From Silene conica (Eukaryota; Streptophyta; Magnoliopsida; Caryophyllales; Caryophyllaceae), in the NCBI GenBank assembly GCA_029255685.2, contig CM055319.2, positions 37,210,530-37,274,529 on the forward strand: a DNA stretch of 64,000 bases. The letters run 5' to 3'. Both the position numbers and the translations under genes were made by a program. Positions 1 through 12,900 of the stretch are shown one piece after another (the stretch's first letter is position 1; every line of letters starts with the position of its first letter). The notes below the pieces were generated by a model. The model searched no databases and was not told the DNA's origin. It was given only the letters and a program-made list of their open reading frames with translations.

Positions 1-260
1 TGACATAATACCGTTATTATGATTAATAAATTTATACCAAACCACCTTTTAAGATTAAAATTATGTGACTATACCGCTTTAATCACTAATTTTAATAAAC
101 ATATAATCCATTATTTTAAACTGTTTTAAAACAATATGTATCAAACGAGGGTGAACCGTTTCACTAAATAATATACTATTTCCGTATACAGTATATTATT
201 TTAAGCCATGTGAAAATAAGAAACAAGTTATTTTCGAAAATAAACACCCCGAAACGAGAG

Positions 261-573
261 CACTCGATCGAGTAACAGGGGCACTCGATCGAGTGTCAGG
301 GTCACTCGATCGAGTGCAGCAGGGCTCGATCGAGTGGCTCGTAAAAACTGCAAATCGCTGCACTTTTAAATTAAAACGGGTTTATAACAAGGATTTAAAA
401 CGTGTAAATCATAAATAAACAACAACAAAAGATTCACATATTGCTAAAAATATCGATTAATTAACAATATGCAAATTATAATCGAAAAACAAGATCGATT
501 TCTCACAAAAACACACGCGCGGGGCCTGGTACGAGGGCACTCGATCGAGTGCAACAGGGACTCGATCGAGTGC
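261..573. repeat. Palindrome array in the leader of copia D
   Basis: Six near-identical palindromes built on CACTCGATCGAGTG: four clustered at about 261-336 and two at about 537-573. Each is self-complementary over 10-14 bp. The spacers are unrelated short sequences. The same arrangement, four plus two, occurs in B. Confidence 0.9.
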
Positions 574-660
574 CTAGGCAGATTGCACGGTTTTCTCAAA
601 TTTTGATTTTATGAAAGACACAATTGTAAAATTTTCATGGCCTAAGGCTCTGATACCACT

Positions 661-1660
661 TGTGGGGAATAAAACGCGTATTCACCCTAAATTTGCAGGA
701 TTATAATGAAATATGCAATTGTGAATATCGTCATAAGATTAAAAACATGAGAAAAGAAGTACAACCTTTAGTCCTCGCGCAAAAGGCCTAAGAACAGGAA
801 TTAAAGCAAATTCCCTCCTATAACTTGCACCCAAGACTTTGAATGAGACGAGGCCGCGTGTGCTAGAAATCCTCTCCAATTGCCTTACAATATAGGGAGA
901 GCCCTTGAGGTTTTAGATGTGAGATCTGAGGTTTTGGGAGAAGAGTGCTCTCAAAACCCTAATTTTTCTTGAGAATTGTTTAAGCAGTGAAACAAGAGTA
1001 GTCGACAAAAGGAGAAGTCTCCTCCTTTTGTAACACTGGCCGGCCGAAAATAGGGTTTGGGTAGGAGTGGGCTTTCCACTCTTACCTTATCCCCGTGCGT
1101 GATTCGACCCATTTAGCTTTAAGTTGTTCGCGGGTTTTATTTATAAATCGTAACATGTTATCAGATATTAATACAGTCGATATATTAATAACGGTCTGAT
1201 AAAATACGATATTGTATAATTACCTAAATTAATATAACTGTTTATATTAATTCGCGAGTACAATATTTAATTAAATATATATAACTGTTTATATTTAATT
1301 TACGAATTAATCATGTAATCCGTATTAGCTAAAATTATTTAATCCGTATTAAATAATAATCTCAACATCTTATTGACTAATTTAATAGTCAATACCTCTG
1401 ACTAACCGTTTAGTCATATCCGGCAAAATGTGACTGTATTTTCATACCTTCACATCTCTCAAACGTGTCCTATAGGTGTGACGTATAGGGACCAGTTGAC
1501 CACCGCCATCCGTATGACAATAACGTCAAACTTATCTAGCAAGCCAACCGTTATTGATAAACGTGGATCAACTGGTAATAATACAGAAGTATGCCCTTGT
1601 GATCCTTAAAGAGATTTAATAAGTCATTGTACTTAATTGTCAAGGACACCAGCCCCAACA
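661..1660 (-). repeat. 5' LTR of copia D
   Basis: A 1000-bp LTR bounded by TG/CA. It matches the LTRs of B and C in length and almost throughout in sequence. It lacks the extra 74 bp found at the sense 5' end of the LTRs of element A. Confidence 0.92.
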
Positions 1661-2594
1661 ACAACCACAGCCGTCACATCAAAGGAGAGAAAGAGACTAT
1701 ACACGGTGGTCGTAGGTGGGTGCACGGTGGTTCGAATTAACTGAGAACCTGGTATGTCATACACGTTGCTGATTCCAGTTTGGTTTTGTAGTTTTTGTCA
1801 CATGTTTAATCGTTTATAATAGCTTTAATCTTTGTTTTGGTTGCATAAATTTGTAGTATATCACGTAATGAACTTGTATAGTCTGGTCAGTGATGGTCGT
1901 TGGTTGTTAAAGGTTGTCGTAGGGGGGTGGTGTATACGGTGTCAGAGGGGTTGTTGTTGTCGTTTTATTTATATGGGTTCGGTATGTATGTTTGGCTGGA
2001 CGTTTGAGTTATGGTTTGGGTTTAATTGTTATTGGTCTCGGGTTAGGAGGACAGACGGTGTTCAGGAGATTCAGGTAGGGATGGTTGGGTGGTCAGTGGT
2101 GGCTGGGTATGGTGGTATAGGGGGAGATCGAAGGGGGTGGTCACGATGTCATCCTTGATATTTCTGCTGCTTCCGCGGTCTGCTCATGTACAGAGTTTTG
2201 GAGGGGTAACACCGTTGACTCGGGGGAGGTCAATACGGTGTTACCACCGTGTCTGATAGGTCTTGTTTTAGGGGTGGTGTTGGGTGGCAGCGTTGGTGGT
2301 GTCAGGGTTTGTGAGGTGTGTCGATGGTTAAGGGTTTTGGTCTAGTCGGGTGGTTGGGTGATGAACCAGGCCTGGTTTGGGGCTCTGCTTCACCACGACA
2401 GTGGCAGTCGAAGGAGTGTGGGTGGTTGTGGTGGTAGCTGGTGCATCTGGGCACGAGTTGTGGGGGTTGTTGGTGGCGGAGCTGGTGTTACGCGGTGGTT
2501 GTAGGGTCTGTTTTGGGGGCAGGCGTGATGTCGAGTAAAACGAAGGGTTGTCAAGTGGTCTTTAAAATTACTATGATTATTATTGATATTGTTA

Positions 2595-2618
2595 ATATTA
2601 TTATTATTATTATTATTA

Positions 2619-2659
<41 letters not shown>

Positions 2660-2761
2660 GGACTTTTATTAAAAACAAAGGAGAAATTACATGAAGTTGG
2701 TGGGCACCCGAGAAACTATTATTATTTATTATTATTATTATTAATGTTAATATTATTATTA
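2595..2761. repeat. TTA/ATT microsatellite
   Basis: Two runs of (TTA)n, at 2595-2659 and about 2716-2761, separated by roughly 55 bp of ordinary sequence. The AAT run at 59635-59706 lies at the corresponding place in another Y LTR. Confidence 0.9.
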
Positions 2762-3200
2762 GTGTTGTAATTAGTATTATGTTGTTACTTTGTGGTTTTG
2801 GGTCGTACTAATTAAAGATGCGAGTCGGGAAATTATTTAAGTCATGGGAGTTTCTATTTTTATATTTGGAAAGTTTCTATATTTGGAAAGATTCTATTTT
2901 TGGAAACTTTCCACTTATGGAAGGTTTCTATTTATAGTAAGTGTGGTTTGTTAAGGAGTTCGGGAAGGTTATTTATTCGTTACGTATTTGTGTTTAGGTA
3001 GCGGGTTTCGCGTGGAACATTTCTAACAAGCATTGGATTTATCTGCATTCCTGCTATTTCAGGTAGGGGAAATTGCAACACATATAATAATTATTGTTTA
3101 CTTGGTTGATTGATGAGTATTTTACATTATCGCATGATTTGGAATATTGTGTTATTTGAATATATTTTTCTATGATACGATATGCGGTGATGAGAAATGC

Positions 3201-3326
3201 GCGTTGTGATCGGTGCGGAGTTAATTGGCGTTGTGATCGGTGCGGAGTTAATTGGCGTTCTGATCGGTGCGGAGTTAATGGCCTTGGGAGCGGTGCGGAG
3301 TTATTGGCCTTGTGATCGGTGCGGAG
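3201..3326. repeat. Five-unit 27-bp minisatellite
   Basis: Five tandem units of 20-27 bp with core GTGATCGGTGCGGAGTTA: 3201-3227, 3228-3254, 3255-3280, 3281-3306 and a truncated unit at 3307-3326. The first two are identical and later ones drift. It lies inside the Y-family LTR; I did not find a counterpart in the Y LTR at 58696. Confidence 0.88.
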
Positions 3327-3730
3327 AAGGGATGATTGAATCCCTATATATATATGATATTGTTTGTTTATTTATTTTCCTCTACTCAACCTCGTGGTTG
3401 ACCCTGTGTATTCGTGATCACCTGTGATGAACCAAATTATTGGGGAGCAGATTGACAGGTGGCTGAGACTATGGGAAGTTATGGGAAGAGAGAACTTGGA
3501 TCCGGACCAGACTAGAGTCTAGATCACCATAGTGAGTTTATCATGAGTTGTATTTTCATTTCATAAGACAGTTTGGATACAGTTGTAAGAACATGTTATG
3601 GAGTTTAACTTTTAATTAATGTACTGTTTATCTTTCCTTTGTATCTACGGCCTCGGGAAACCGAGATGGTAACACCCTTATTTATCTAAGGAGTCCTAGT
3701 ACAGGCCTTTAAATAAATGGGGGTGTTACA

Positions 3731-4888
3731 GTCTATGTCGAACAACCTCCTGGATTTCCTGACAGCAGACTCAAGGATCATGTGTACAGATTGGACAAAG
3801 CTCTCTACGGGCTGAAACAAGCCCCTCGAGCATGGTACGACAGACTATCAAAGTTTCGGTTGGAAAGCGGATTCAAGAGAGGATCAGTAGATAAGACACT
3901 ATTTCTGAAAAGTGAAAATTCCGATCTACTAGTTGTCCAGATCTACGTTGATGATATTTTATTTGGCTCAACCAACAAAAAGTTGTGCCAGTATTTCTCA
4001 GAGTTGATGACATCCGAGTTCGAGTTGAGCATGATGGGAGAATTAAAATTCTTCCTTGGTATACAAATTCAACAAACGAACGAGGGTATCAAAGTCCATC
4101 AACAAAAATATGTCAAAGAGTTAATAAAGAAATTTGGAATGGAATCTTCTCATCCTATGCCTACTCCAATGGTAACAGATAAGAAGCTCACCAAAGACGA
4201 GGACGGTAAGTCAGTAGATGAAACTACTTATAGAGGTATGATCGGCTCAGTTCTTTATCTTACTGCAAGTCGTCCAGATTTAATGTTTAGTGTCTGCGTT
4301 TGTGCTCGATTCAAATCTGCACCAAAGGAATCACATATGATTGCGGTTAAGAGAATTCTAAGATACCTAATCGGAACATCAAAATTATATCTATGATATC
4401 CTATGGACTGTAATTTTAACCTATTAGGATATTCAGATGCGGATTATGCAGGTTGTTCTTTAGATAGAAAAAGTACTTCTGGACTTGCGACCTTCGTTGC
4501 ACCATGTATTATATCACGGGCATCTAAGAAACAAAATTCTGTCGCCTTGTCAACCGCAGAAGCAGAATATATTGAAGCAGCACTGGTATGTTCTCAACTC
4601 TTATGGTTAAAACAACAATTACTTGATTATGGTATTGACGTGGGATGTGTACCTATATTATGTGATAATACGAGTGCTATAATAATATCTAAGAACCCGG
4701 CTCAGCACTCGAGAACAAAACACATAGAGATTAGACATCACTTCTTACGTGACCATGTAGAAAAGAAAAACATTAAGTTGGAATTTTGTAGTACGGAAAA
4801 ACAATGGGCAGATATTTTTACTAAACCTTTGGCTAGAGAACGATTTGAGACTTTACGATTGGAAATTGGTTTAATCGGTGGCACCTAA
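3731..4888 (+). pseudogene. SIRE/Maximus-like copia pol remnant (RT to RNase H)
   Basis: This is the C-terminal part of a Ty1/copia polyprotein in one frame. RT follows directly from the Y LTR edge at 3731 (EQPPGF, then YGLKQAPRAWYDRL and the catalytic motif YVDDILFG). RNase H follows (YSDADYAG, STAEAEYI, CDNTSAI, HSRTKHIEIRHHFLRDHV) and ends with the IFTKPL tail. The HIEIRHHFLRDHV form suggests the SIRE/Maximus lineage. One in-frame TGA at 4394-4396 stands where related proteins have tryptophan. The N-terminal half is absent because the Y element inserted at 3730/3731. It is not related to elements A-D. Confidence 0.85.
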
Positions 4889-5121
4889 TCGATCTTAAGA
4901 GCTGAAAATAACCCAATGATTGACTATGAAAAGACTGAATTATATGACTGTGTCCGTATATTCCGCTGCATGCCTATGTGTGTTATTTTTTATCGAATGC
5001 TCGAACTATGATTATTTCATGCTATATGTTATACGAACGTGCACAACCAATTTCTCAAGTCAAAATAATAATATTCAAATATTAATAAATTCATGCCAAA
5101 AAATATTATTTTATTATTATA
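4889..5121 (+). other. Non-coding region downstream of SIRE-like pol
   Basis: AT-rich sequence following the pol stop codon. I see no gene. It ends in TTATA (5117-5121), the left copy of the presumed G3 target duplication, and should continue at 53355 on the far side of the composite. Confidence 0.6.
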
Positions 5122-5585
5122 TGTAAAACCCCTCGCGAAAGCGGAAAATTAAAACATACAAAGTACTAAAAATGCAGCGGAATTAAAACTTTTTAAACGT
5201 AAACAACATGCGAGAAGAATTAAACTGAAACGGAAACTGAAAACTGATATAAACAAAATAGATAAGTATAACAGTTCTAAGTATGGAAACCAAAATATAT
5301 ACAAAGCCTGGGATGGAACATCCCTACAGGCACCGAAAGATAACTGTATCAAAACTAAGAGTCTAGCTAATCAATAAACGTGTAAGTCATATGATGAAAG
5401 GATCATCACTCGCTAGCTCTCAAGTGAACCCCGATCCAACCTGCATGTACCTACATACATGAAAACATGTACGCCACAATCAGTGGGGAGTGACTAGAGT
5501 TCTCCTATAGCCACCTTTTGTAACGACATGTAACAAGTAAAGCAATACAGAATACTGCAACATATATAAACATGTAAAGCATAAC
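5122..5585 (-). repeat. G3 3' LTR, outer fragment
   Basis: Begins TGTAAAACCCCTCGCG and matches 41950 onward closely, including a shared subtype-specific GGAAAATTAAAAC. It stops at the ATAAC duplication (5581-5585), where the 29-kb block is inserted, and continues at 34913. It contains the unoccupied version (CCTAC at 5450-5454) of the site where copia C sits in the other G3 LTR. Confidence 0.9.
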
Positions 5586-5778
5586 TGTAAAACACCTCGC
5601 GAAAGCGGAAATATAAACATACAAAAGTACTAAAAATGCAGCGGAATTAAAACTTTTTAAAGTAAACAACATGCTAGAAGTCTTAAACTGAAACGGAAAC
5701 TGAAACTGAAATAAAACCAAAATAGATAAGTAACAGTTCTAAGTACTGAAAAACAAATATATACATCAGCCTGGGATA
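5586..5778 (-). repeat. X-type LTR fragment
   Basis: First 193 bp (plus-strand sense) of a gypsy LTR related to G3 and H but distinct from both: TGTAAAACACCTCGCG, then the common GCAGCGGAATTAAAAC block, ending after CCTGGGATA. At about 5778 it joins H1 internal sequence directly, without the rest of the LTR, so this is a deletion junction. Confidence 0.75.
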
Positions 5779-7153
5779 TACAAAGATCACTTACACACAA
5801 TCCATCTAACATGGACTCTCAAGACGGCACACTGTCCAACATCGCCCGAACATTATTCTCACCAACTCTCTCAACCAAATCCTGACAACGCAGAACCAAG
5901 CATTCCTCAAGGCATGTATATCTACCCCAAGAACAGGTCGATCTCGCCACTATTCTAGATGAAAAGGAACAAGGCTCACAGAAGAGGAGATGAGATGCGA
6001 ATTTCAGGGATAAACACGACACAGGCCTCGAGAGAGACAAACGAAAGACGGCTCGAGGGACAATAAGATGACAAGGTAAGGAACTTTAGGCTATAGACTC
6101 CAATAACATTGAAGTCAAGATCAGACGGAGAAGCAAAGGAGAAGAAAGGAGAGAAGCGACGTGAAAAGAACGATTGCGGAATCTTCCAAGGTGCGGGTCT
6201 CTCACTATTCTCGCGGAATTCTCACTTCTTATTTTCCAAATCAAGTCATTCAATTATCGGTTCTCACGAAAAATTCCTCCTATGATTTATATACCCTAAT
6301 CTTCCAAACTTTAAACGATATCATCATCACAACTACCTATTCCCAAAAGTTTGAGATGACACATCTCTGCTAGTTCCTCAAATGACAATTCAATAACACT
6401 TTCAGGTCACCACCCTTATGTCATATACACTTTACTTACCTCACTGTCCACCAGATAACGATTCTTAAACCATCAAGTTTTTCCGAACTTTCCTCTCCCA
6501 ATGACTTACTTTATTCCATTCACAAACTGGCGGTGCATCCTCAAGTTTCCTTTAAGTTCTTCAATAGAAGAACGCTAAGACCCATTAAATAACCTAAGGC
6601 CAGATAATGATTCACTTCCTCCCAGTTTAAATCATAAATTTTTCGAGTACTCAACTATTATAGCCAATGATTCGTATTCCTCAACAACGGACCTTTCTCA
6701 GCTCAGTCACTCACCTAAGACAAGTGATACTAACTCACTTCAATCATCTATTCTTCATCATTAGCATCTTAAGGCCATCCTCTCAGGTCGCTCTATATCC
6801 TCAAGTATCTTATCTAACTCCTTAAACAGTACTCTACAATCCACAAACTTTCACGATCTAAGCATGGTTCTCAAGGTTAGGTTGCACCGACTACTAAGTA
6901 TACAACTCAACCTTCAAGCAAGTATCTTATCACTCACTTTCACTCTCCCAATTGGATAGACAACTAGATCCTTAGATCACCAAAACATGTCTCTCGATAC
7001 CTCTTAAGTTATTCCTCAATAACAATATTTCTCATAACACAGCTTACAGTTATCCTAAGACTAGTTCCTCCAAATCCAATAATAAGGAAGATTACCTAGA
7101 GGGCACCTTAAGAAAACAAGCAACAAGGTTAACCTGAAAAGATATGAAGATCT

Positions 7154-8228
7154 TGTTGGAGCTTGTGTCCTCCACATGTAGTGTGATAACGTCATTGCAC
7201 ATACCCTTGTACGGACAAGTGGGAGATTGTTGGGACTGGTGTCCTTGACAATTAAGTACAATGACTTATTAAATCTCTTTAAGGATCACAAGGGCATACT
7301 TCAGTATTATTATCAGTTGATCCACGTTTATCAATAACGGTTGGCTTGCTAGATAAGTTTGACGTTATTGTCATACGGATGGCGGTGATCAACTGGTCCC
7401 TATACGTCACACCTATAGGACACGTTTGAGAGATGTGAAGGTGTGAAAATACAGTCACATTTATGCCGGATACGACTAAACAGTTAGTCAGAGGTATTGA
7501 CTATTAAATTAGTCAATAAGATGTTGAGATGATTATTTAATACGGATTAAATAATTTTAGCTAATACGGATTACATGACTAATTCGTAAAATTAAATATA
7601 AACGGTTATATTTAATTAAATATTGTATTCGCGTATTAATATAAACAGTTATATTAATTTGGGTAAATATACAATATCGTATTTTGTCAGACCATTATTA
7701 ATATATCGACTGTATTAATAACTGATAACATGTTACGATTTATAAATAAAAAACCCGCGGACAACTCATAGCTAATTGGGTCGAATCACACAATGGAATA
7801 AGGTAAGAGTGAAAGCCCACTCCTACCCGACATCCAATTCGGCCGGCCGTGTACTACATAAGGAGAGGGACTCTCCTTATGTTAGTTACTCTTGTTGCAC
7901 TGACTAAATAATTCTCAAGGCAAAATTAGGGTTTTGAGAGCATTCTTCTCCCAAAACCTCAGATCTCACATCTAAAACCTGAATAGCTCTCCCAATATTG
8001 CAAGGCAGTTGGAGAGGATTTCTAGCACACGCGGCCACGTCTCATTCTAAGTCTTGGGTGCAAGTTATAGGAGGGAATTTGTGTTAATATCTGTTCTTAG
8101 GCCTTTCGCACAAGGACTAAAGGTTGTACTTCTTTTCTTATCCTTTTTAATCTTATGACGATATTCACGGCTGTAATTTTCATTATAATCCTGCAAGTTT
8201 AGGGCGAATACACGTTTTATTCCCCACA
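7154..8228 (+). repeat. 5' LTR of copia A (long form)
   Basis: 1075 bp, starting TGTTGGAGCTTGTG and ending ATTCCCCACA. A second LTR-like start, TGTTGGGACTGG, lies 74 bp inside at 7228, directly preceded by a polypurine-tract copy (CAAGTGGGAGAT). The TSD shows that the outer start was the integrated end. Confidence 0.92.
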
Positions 8229-8230
8229 AG

Positions 8231-8242
8231 TGGTATCAGAGC
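8231..8242 (+). other. Primer-binding site of copia A
   Basis: TGGTATCAGAGC, two bases after the LTR end, is complementary to the 3' end of plant initiator tRNA-Met. This is the usual minus-strand primer of Ty1/copia elements. Confidence 0.92.
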
Positions 8243-8317
8243 AATAGGCCATGAAATTTTACAATTGTGTTTTTCATAAGATTTAAAAATTTTGAAATTC
8301 GAAGCATTCTGCCTTGG

Positions 8318-8606
8318 CACTCGATCGAGTCTCTGTAGCACTCGATCGAGTGCCCTTGTACCAGGCCTCGTACGTGTGATTTTAGGGTTGCAATCGATCT
8401 TGTTTTCGATTCTTATTTGCATATTGTTATTTAATCGATATTTTTAGCAATATGTGGATCTTTTGTTGTTTTTATTTTTGATTTACACGTTTTATATCAA
8501 GATAAAAACTTGTTTTGATTTAAAGTGCAGCGATTTGCGTTTTAACGAGTCACTCGATCGAGCCCCTGCTGCACTCGATCGAGTGCCCCTGTTGCTCGGT
8601 CGAGTG
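8318..8606. repeat. Palindrome array in the leader of copia A
   Basis: Five copies of the CACTCGATCGAGTG-type palindrome: two at 8318-8352 and three at 8551-8606. One is degraded to CTCGGTCGAG. This is one fewer than in B or D. The rest of the leader, 8607-9950, shows no gene. Confidence 0.88.
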
Positions 8607-9950
8607 CTCATGTTTTAGGCTTTCTTTTTCGAAAATAACTTGTTTCTTATTTTCACATGGCCTAAAATAATATACTGTATACGGAAATAGTATATTATTT
8701 TTGTGAAACGGTTCACCCTCGTTTGATACATATTGTTTTAAAACAGTTTAAAATAATGGATTATATGTTTATTAAAATTGGGTGATTAAAGCGGTATAGT
8801 CACATAATTTTAATCTTAAAAGGTGGTTTGGTAAAAATTTATTAATCATAATAACAGTATTATGTCATGTATGAATTTTATTTAGTTGATGCATTTTATT
8901 TATCGTCTTGTGAATGCCTTATGAATGCTTTCAATAACGTATTTAATTTTGCAAACGGTTGTAACTTAGTGTGGCCTTAGAAGATTGTGTCACCGTAATG
9001 ATGGGACACAGTCTTGCTTGTAATTTTGAGATCTTGAATCTCCGGTTTTGGGTTTTTGCCATGTAATTACTTTTGTATTTAAATTAGAATGTAAATAGGT
9101 TATATTTGTAATTTAAATTAGTAATTTTGTGAAGACCAAAGACGGAATCCGGATGCTCACTCCCGCTGCAAGGACCAAGATGGAACATCAAGACAAGCTT
9201 CTAGGGTCCAACGGTGGATTCCAAGTTGTTTTATGTTTATTTTGGTTGGATAGGCTACACTAGGACTTTTATTTATGTTTATTGCATTTATCTTTATGCT
9301 TTCATCGATAATAGCTTGCATCATATTCCGCCTAAAAACCAAACCACCTATAACATGCCTGAAAACTGACTCTTGTAGAGGTTACGCGTTAGTTTTCTGT
9401 GACAATACAGATGTCACGTGTCACATGTAAAGCCATCACTTTATTTAATTCATTCACTTATATGCTAGTTTTTAGTTCACTTAAATATGAATAAATAAAA
9501 GTTGATGGGGTCTTCCTCGTATAACCAAAAATTGGGATTAGTCTTTATAAATCAGCCTCCCATGAATCCCTTCTTCGTCGGTAGGCATAATATGACCCCT
9601 TCTACGTCGGGTAAGTGGGAACAGATGATTTATTTTATCTCAACATCATGGTCACTCGATACTATCTAGTGACTGAGATGGACTAATAAATAGGATATAC
9701 AGAAATCTATCGACCAAGAGTTCCAACGGTGGAATTAGCCAAACTGTGGGCTTATCAATATACGGAAATTGAGTCTTGGGATCGTTTATATAATTTTTGA
9801 GGGAGATCAATTATATAAATGCTTGAGTCTACGAGTTTAAATTTCAATTTAATATAGACTTAAATCACAACAATGAGTTGCTTATATGGTTTTTGTTTTA
9901 TCTTCTTTTTCAGTGTAGAACACATTCATTTAAAACTGCTGTATAACTAA

Positions 9951-12900
9951 ATGGCTGGTGAAGACCCAATGCCAAGTGCCAAGCTAGCACGTGAATCCTG
10001 GCTAAAGGCCTTCATGGACTCCATGAATTAGTCAACTAGACTGAGGAATGATGGGTCAAACTTCTCTGACTGGGAGGCAGCACTACGGAATGCTGCCATT
10101 GCTGACGGAAAGCTTAAGTATTTAACTGAGCCCATTCCGGCACACCCAGGAACTGGAGCTAGAGCCAACGAAGTTCGCGCTCATAGCGACTTCGTCATTG
10201 AAGCGGGTGCGATAAAGAACGTACTCATCTATGCAATGGAATCAAATTTGCAAAGACGCTTCATATCCCATGGTGCAAACAAGATTTTCACCACGCTGAC
10301 TAACGAATTCTCGAAAGCTCCGAGAATCGTTTCTTATGAGCATACCTGTCGCTTCTTTGAGGCGAAACTCCAGAAGGGCCACGCTGTTAGCCCACATATT
10401 CTCAACATGATTGAGAATATCGAGAAACTGGAGACCCTGAACTGCAAGATCAGTGAGAACATAATCGTTGATCGAATGCTTCATTCGCTTCATGATGGGT
10501 TCGCCCTCTTTAGGGCCAACTACTACATGAACGAAATGAAGAAGACTCCTTATGAGCTCCACTCCCTTCTCGTACAGACTGAGAAGGATCAGAAATTAAG
10601 TGGGAGCATGAAGCAGGATGTTCTCATGATCTCCAGTAAGGGAAAGGGTAAAGGGAAGGCTAAAGCTCAGGGCGACCTAGCAGTAGGTAAGCCCAGGTTC
10701 AAGAAACCAGGATTTACTAAGAGTGGGCCAGGTGAGTCGAGCAGCTCACAGGGCAAGACAAAGAGCCAGGATACTAGCATGGAATGCCACCACTGCCACA
10801 AGACTGGGCATTGGAGGCGCTCATGCCCCGTGTATCGCGAGTACATTAAGGCAGGCCGCGTTACTCTTGTTGGTATATCTTCTTCTTCTTTTATTCACAT
10901 GATTGAGATTAACCATGCAAGTTGCGGAACTTGGGTACTTGATACTGGTTGTGGTTCTCATCTATGTAATCATGTGCAGGGCCTCCGAAACCAAGAACCC
11001 CTAATCAAGGGTGAGGTGGACCTGCGTGTCGGGAATGGAGCACGCGTTGCTGCAGTCTCGAAGGGAACATACGTGATCCAGCTTCCAAGTGGATTCGAGT
11101 TATTTTTATATAACTGTTATTATGTTCCTAGTTTGTCCAAAAACATTATTTCAGTTTCTGCACTTGACAAACTCGGTTTTTCATTTGTAATAGAGAATAA
11201 TAGCTGTATTTTCTCCTTACACAATATGATTTATGGCAAGGCAGTTTCCATGAATGGAATTTATGTTTTAGATCAAACTACCGAGATATTACATGTGAAT
11301 AACAAGAGATTAAAGGTAGGTGACAAAGATCAAACTTACCTATGGCATTGTCGTATGGGACACATAAATGAGAAACGCGTAAAACAGCTCATATAGAATG
11401 GAGCTATATCGCCCTTTGATTTCGAATCATATGGCACGTGTGAATCATGTCTCATCGGCAAAATGACTCGTATTTCCTTCAAAGGTGTCGAGAAGGCTAT
11501 AGGTATTTCATCACTTTCACGGAAGATTTGAGTAGATATGGCTATGTCTACTTGATGAAACATAAAAGTGAATCCTTTGACAAGTTCAAAGAATACCAGA
11601 ATCGGGTACAGAACCAGCTGGGTAGAAAGATTAAAGCACTACGTTCGGATCGTGGTGGTGAGTATCTTTCACACGAGTTTGATCAACACCTTAAAGACTG
11701 TGGCATCGTGCTACAGTTGACTCCACCTGGTACACCACAATTAAATGGTGTGTCCGAACGGAGAAATCGAACTCTACTAGATATGGTTCGATCCATGATG
11801 AGTCACACCGTTGTGCCTGATTCATTGTGGGGCTATGCTCTTTTGTCAGCCGCTCTAATACTTAACCGAAGTCCGTCTAAAGCTGTTGACAAGACTCCAT
11901 ACGAATTATGGAAGGGAACGGTCCCTAACTTGTCCTTTATTCGGGTTTGGGGCTGCGAGGCTTATGTCAAGTGGAGACACGAGGATAAGCTCGGCCCGCG
12001 ATCGGTCAAGACATACTTTATAGGCTATCCAAAGGGAACTTTTGGTCATTACTTCTACTCGCCAACCGAACAACGTGTTTTTGTTGTGGCTAGTGCGACG
12101 TTCTTAGAGAAAGAATTTCTCGAGAACAAGTCAAGTAATAGAACCTTCGAGTTATCGGAGGTTCAAGAACCAAGTACTGAACAACCATTGGACGAAACAG
12201 TACCTTCACCCGAGGCTGCGGTAGATATCCCTGAGGAACCTAGGAGGTCGGGAAGAGTCTCTATTCCTCCGGACAGATACATTGGCATGGTCGAGGAACG
12301 TGATATAGATGACGTCTTACTCCTAGAGGGTAATGAACCTACAACCTATAAAGGTGCCATGACCAGTTCTGACTCAAAGATATGGCTAGAAGCCATGCAA
12401 TCCGAGATGGACTCCATGTATGAGAACAACGTGTGGGATCTTGTGGACCTACCTGCAAAGGTACGTCCCCTTCAATGCAAATGGCTTTACAAGATAAAGC
12501 ATGCCGTGGAAGGACAACAAGATATCCACAAGGCAAGAATAGTTGCTAAAGGTTTCACCCAAGTGCCAGGCTTGCACTACGATGAGATCTTTGCGCGCGT
12601 AGTCATGCTACGTTCCATTCGGATTATCTTAGCGATCGCCGCATTTCATGACTATGAAATAATGCAAATGGACGTTAAAACCGCCTTCTTAAACGGTTAT
12701 TTGGAGGAAGAGTTGTACATGGTACAACCCGAGGGTTTTATTGATCCAGAACATCCTAAGAAAGTTTGCAAGCTTAAACGTTCCATCTATGGACTTAAGC
12801 AAGCATCGCGGAGTTGGAATCATCGCTTCGACCAAGTGATAAAAGAGAATGGATTCATTCGATCAGTCGAGGAACCATGTCTCTATATCAAGTCGAGTGG

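Larger units (their letters stand above)
1..1660 (-). mobile_element. Copia element D, 5' end only (leader and 5' LTR)
   Basis: Minus-strand Ty1/copia element whose 5' LTR (661-1660) and about 660 bp of untranslated leader are in the window; gag-pol lies beyond the left edge. The sequence closely matches the leader and 5' LTR of element B (25087-26749). The sense-strand LTR runs TGTTGGGGCTGG to CCCCACA. The primer-binding site is 647-658, complementary to the 3' end of initiator tRNA-Met (sense TGGTATCAGAGC). The TSD cannot be verified because the other end is missing; the right flank reads ACAAC. It sits in a Y-family LTR. No coding capacity is visible here. Confidence 0.9.
1666..3730 (+). 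repeat. Partial Y-family LTR, sense strand plus
   Basis: This stretch ends in GGGGGTGTTACA at 3730, the reverse complement of the TGTAACACCCCC start seen at 57173 and 58696. The last kilobase aligns in reverse with 58696-59706: the CCGAGATGGTAACACCC segment, a GGGGAGCAGATTGACAGGT segment, and a TTATTA microsatellite at the same distance from the end. It is directly followed by copia RT sequence with no primer-binding site, so it is probably the outer 3' LTR of an element inserted in that RT gene. Its left part is cut by copia D. Two ORFs of just over 100 codons inside it are low-complexity and not credible genes. Confidence 0.7.

Noticed and set aside
1832..2158. 108-codon ORF rich in W, G and C
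   Set aside because: GT-rich LTR sequence with no motif and no counterpart in the other Y LTR.
2441..2770. 109-codon ORF with a run of tyrosines
   Set aside because: Translation of the TTA microsatellite in an LTR.
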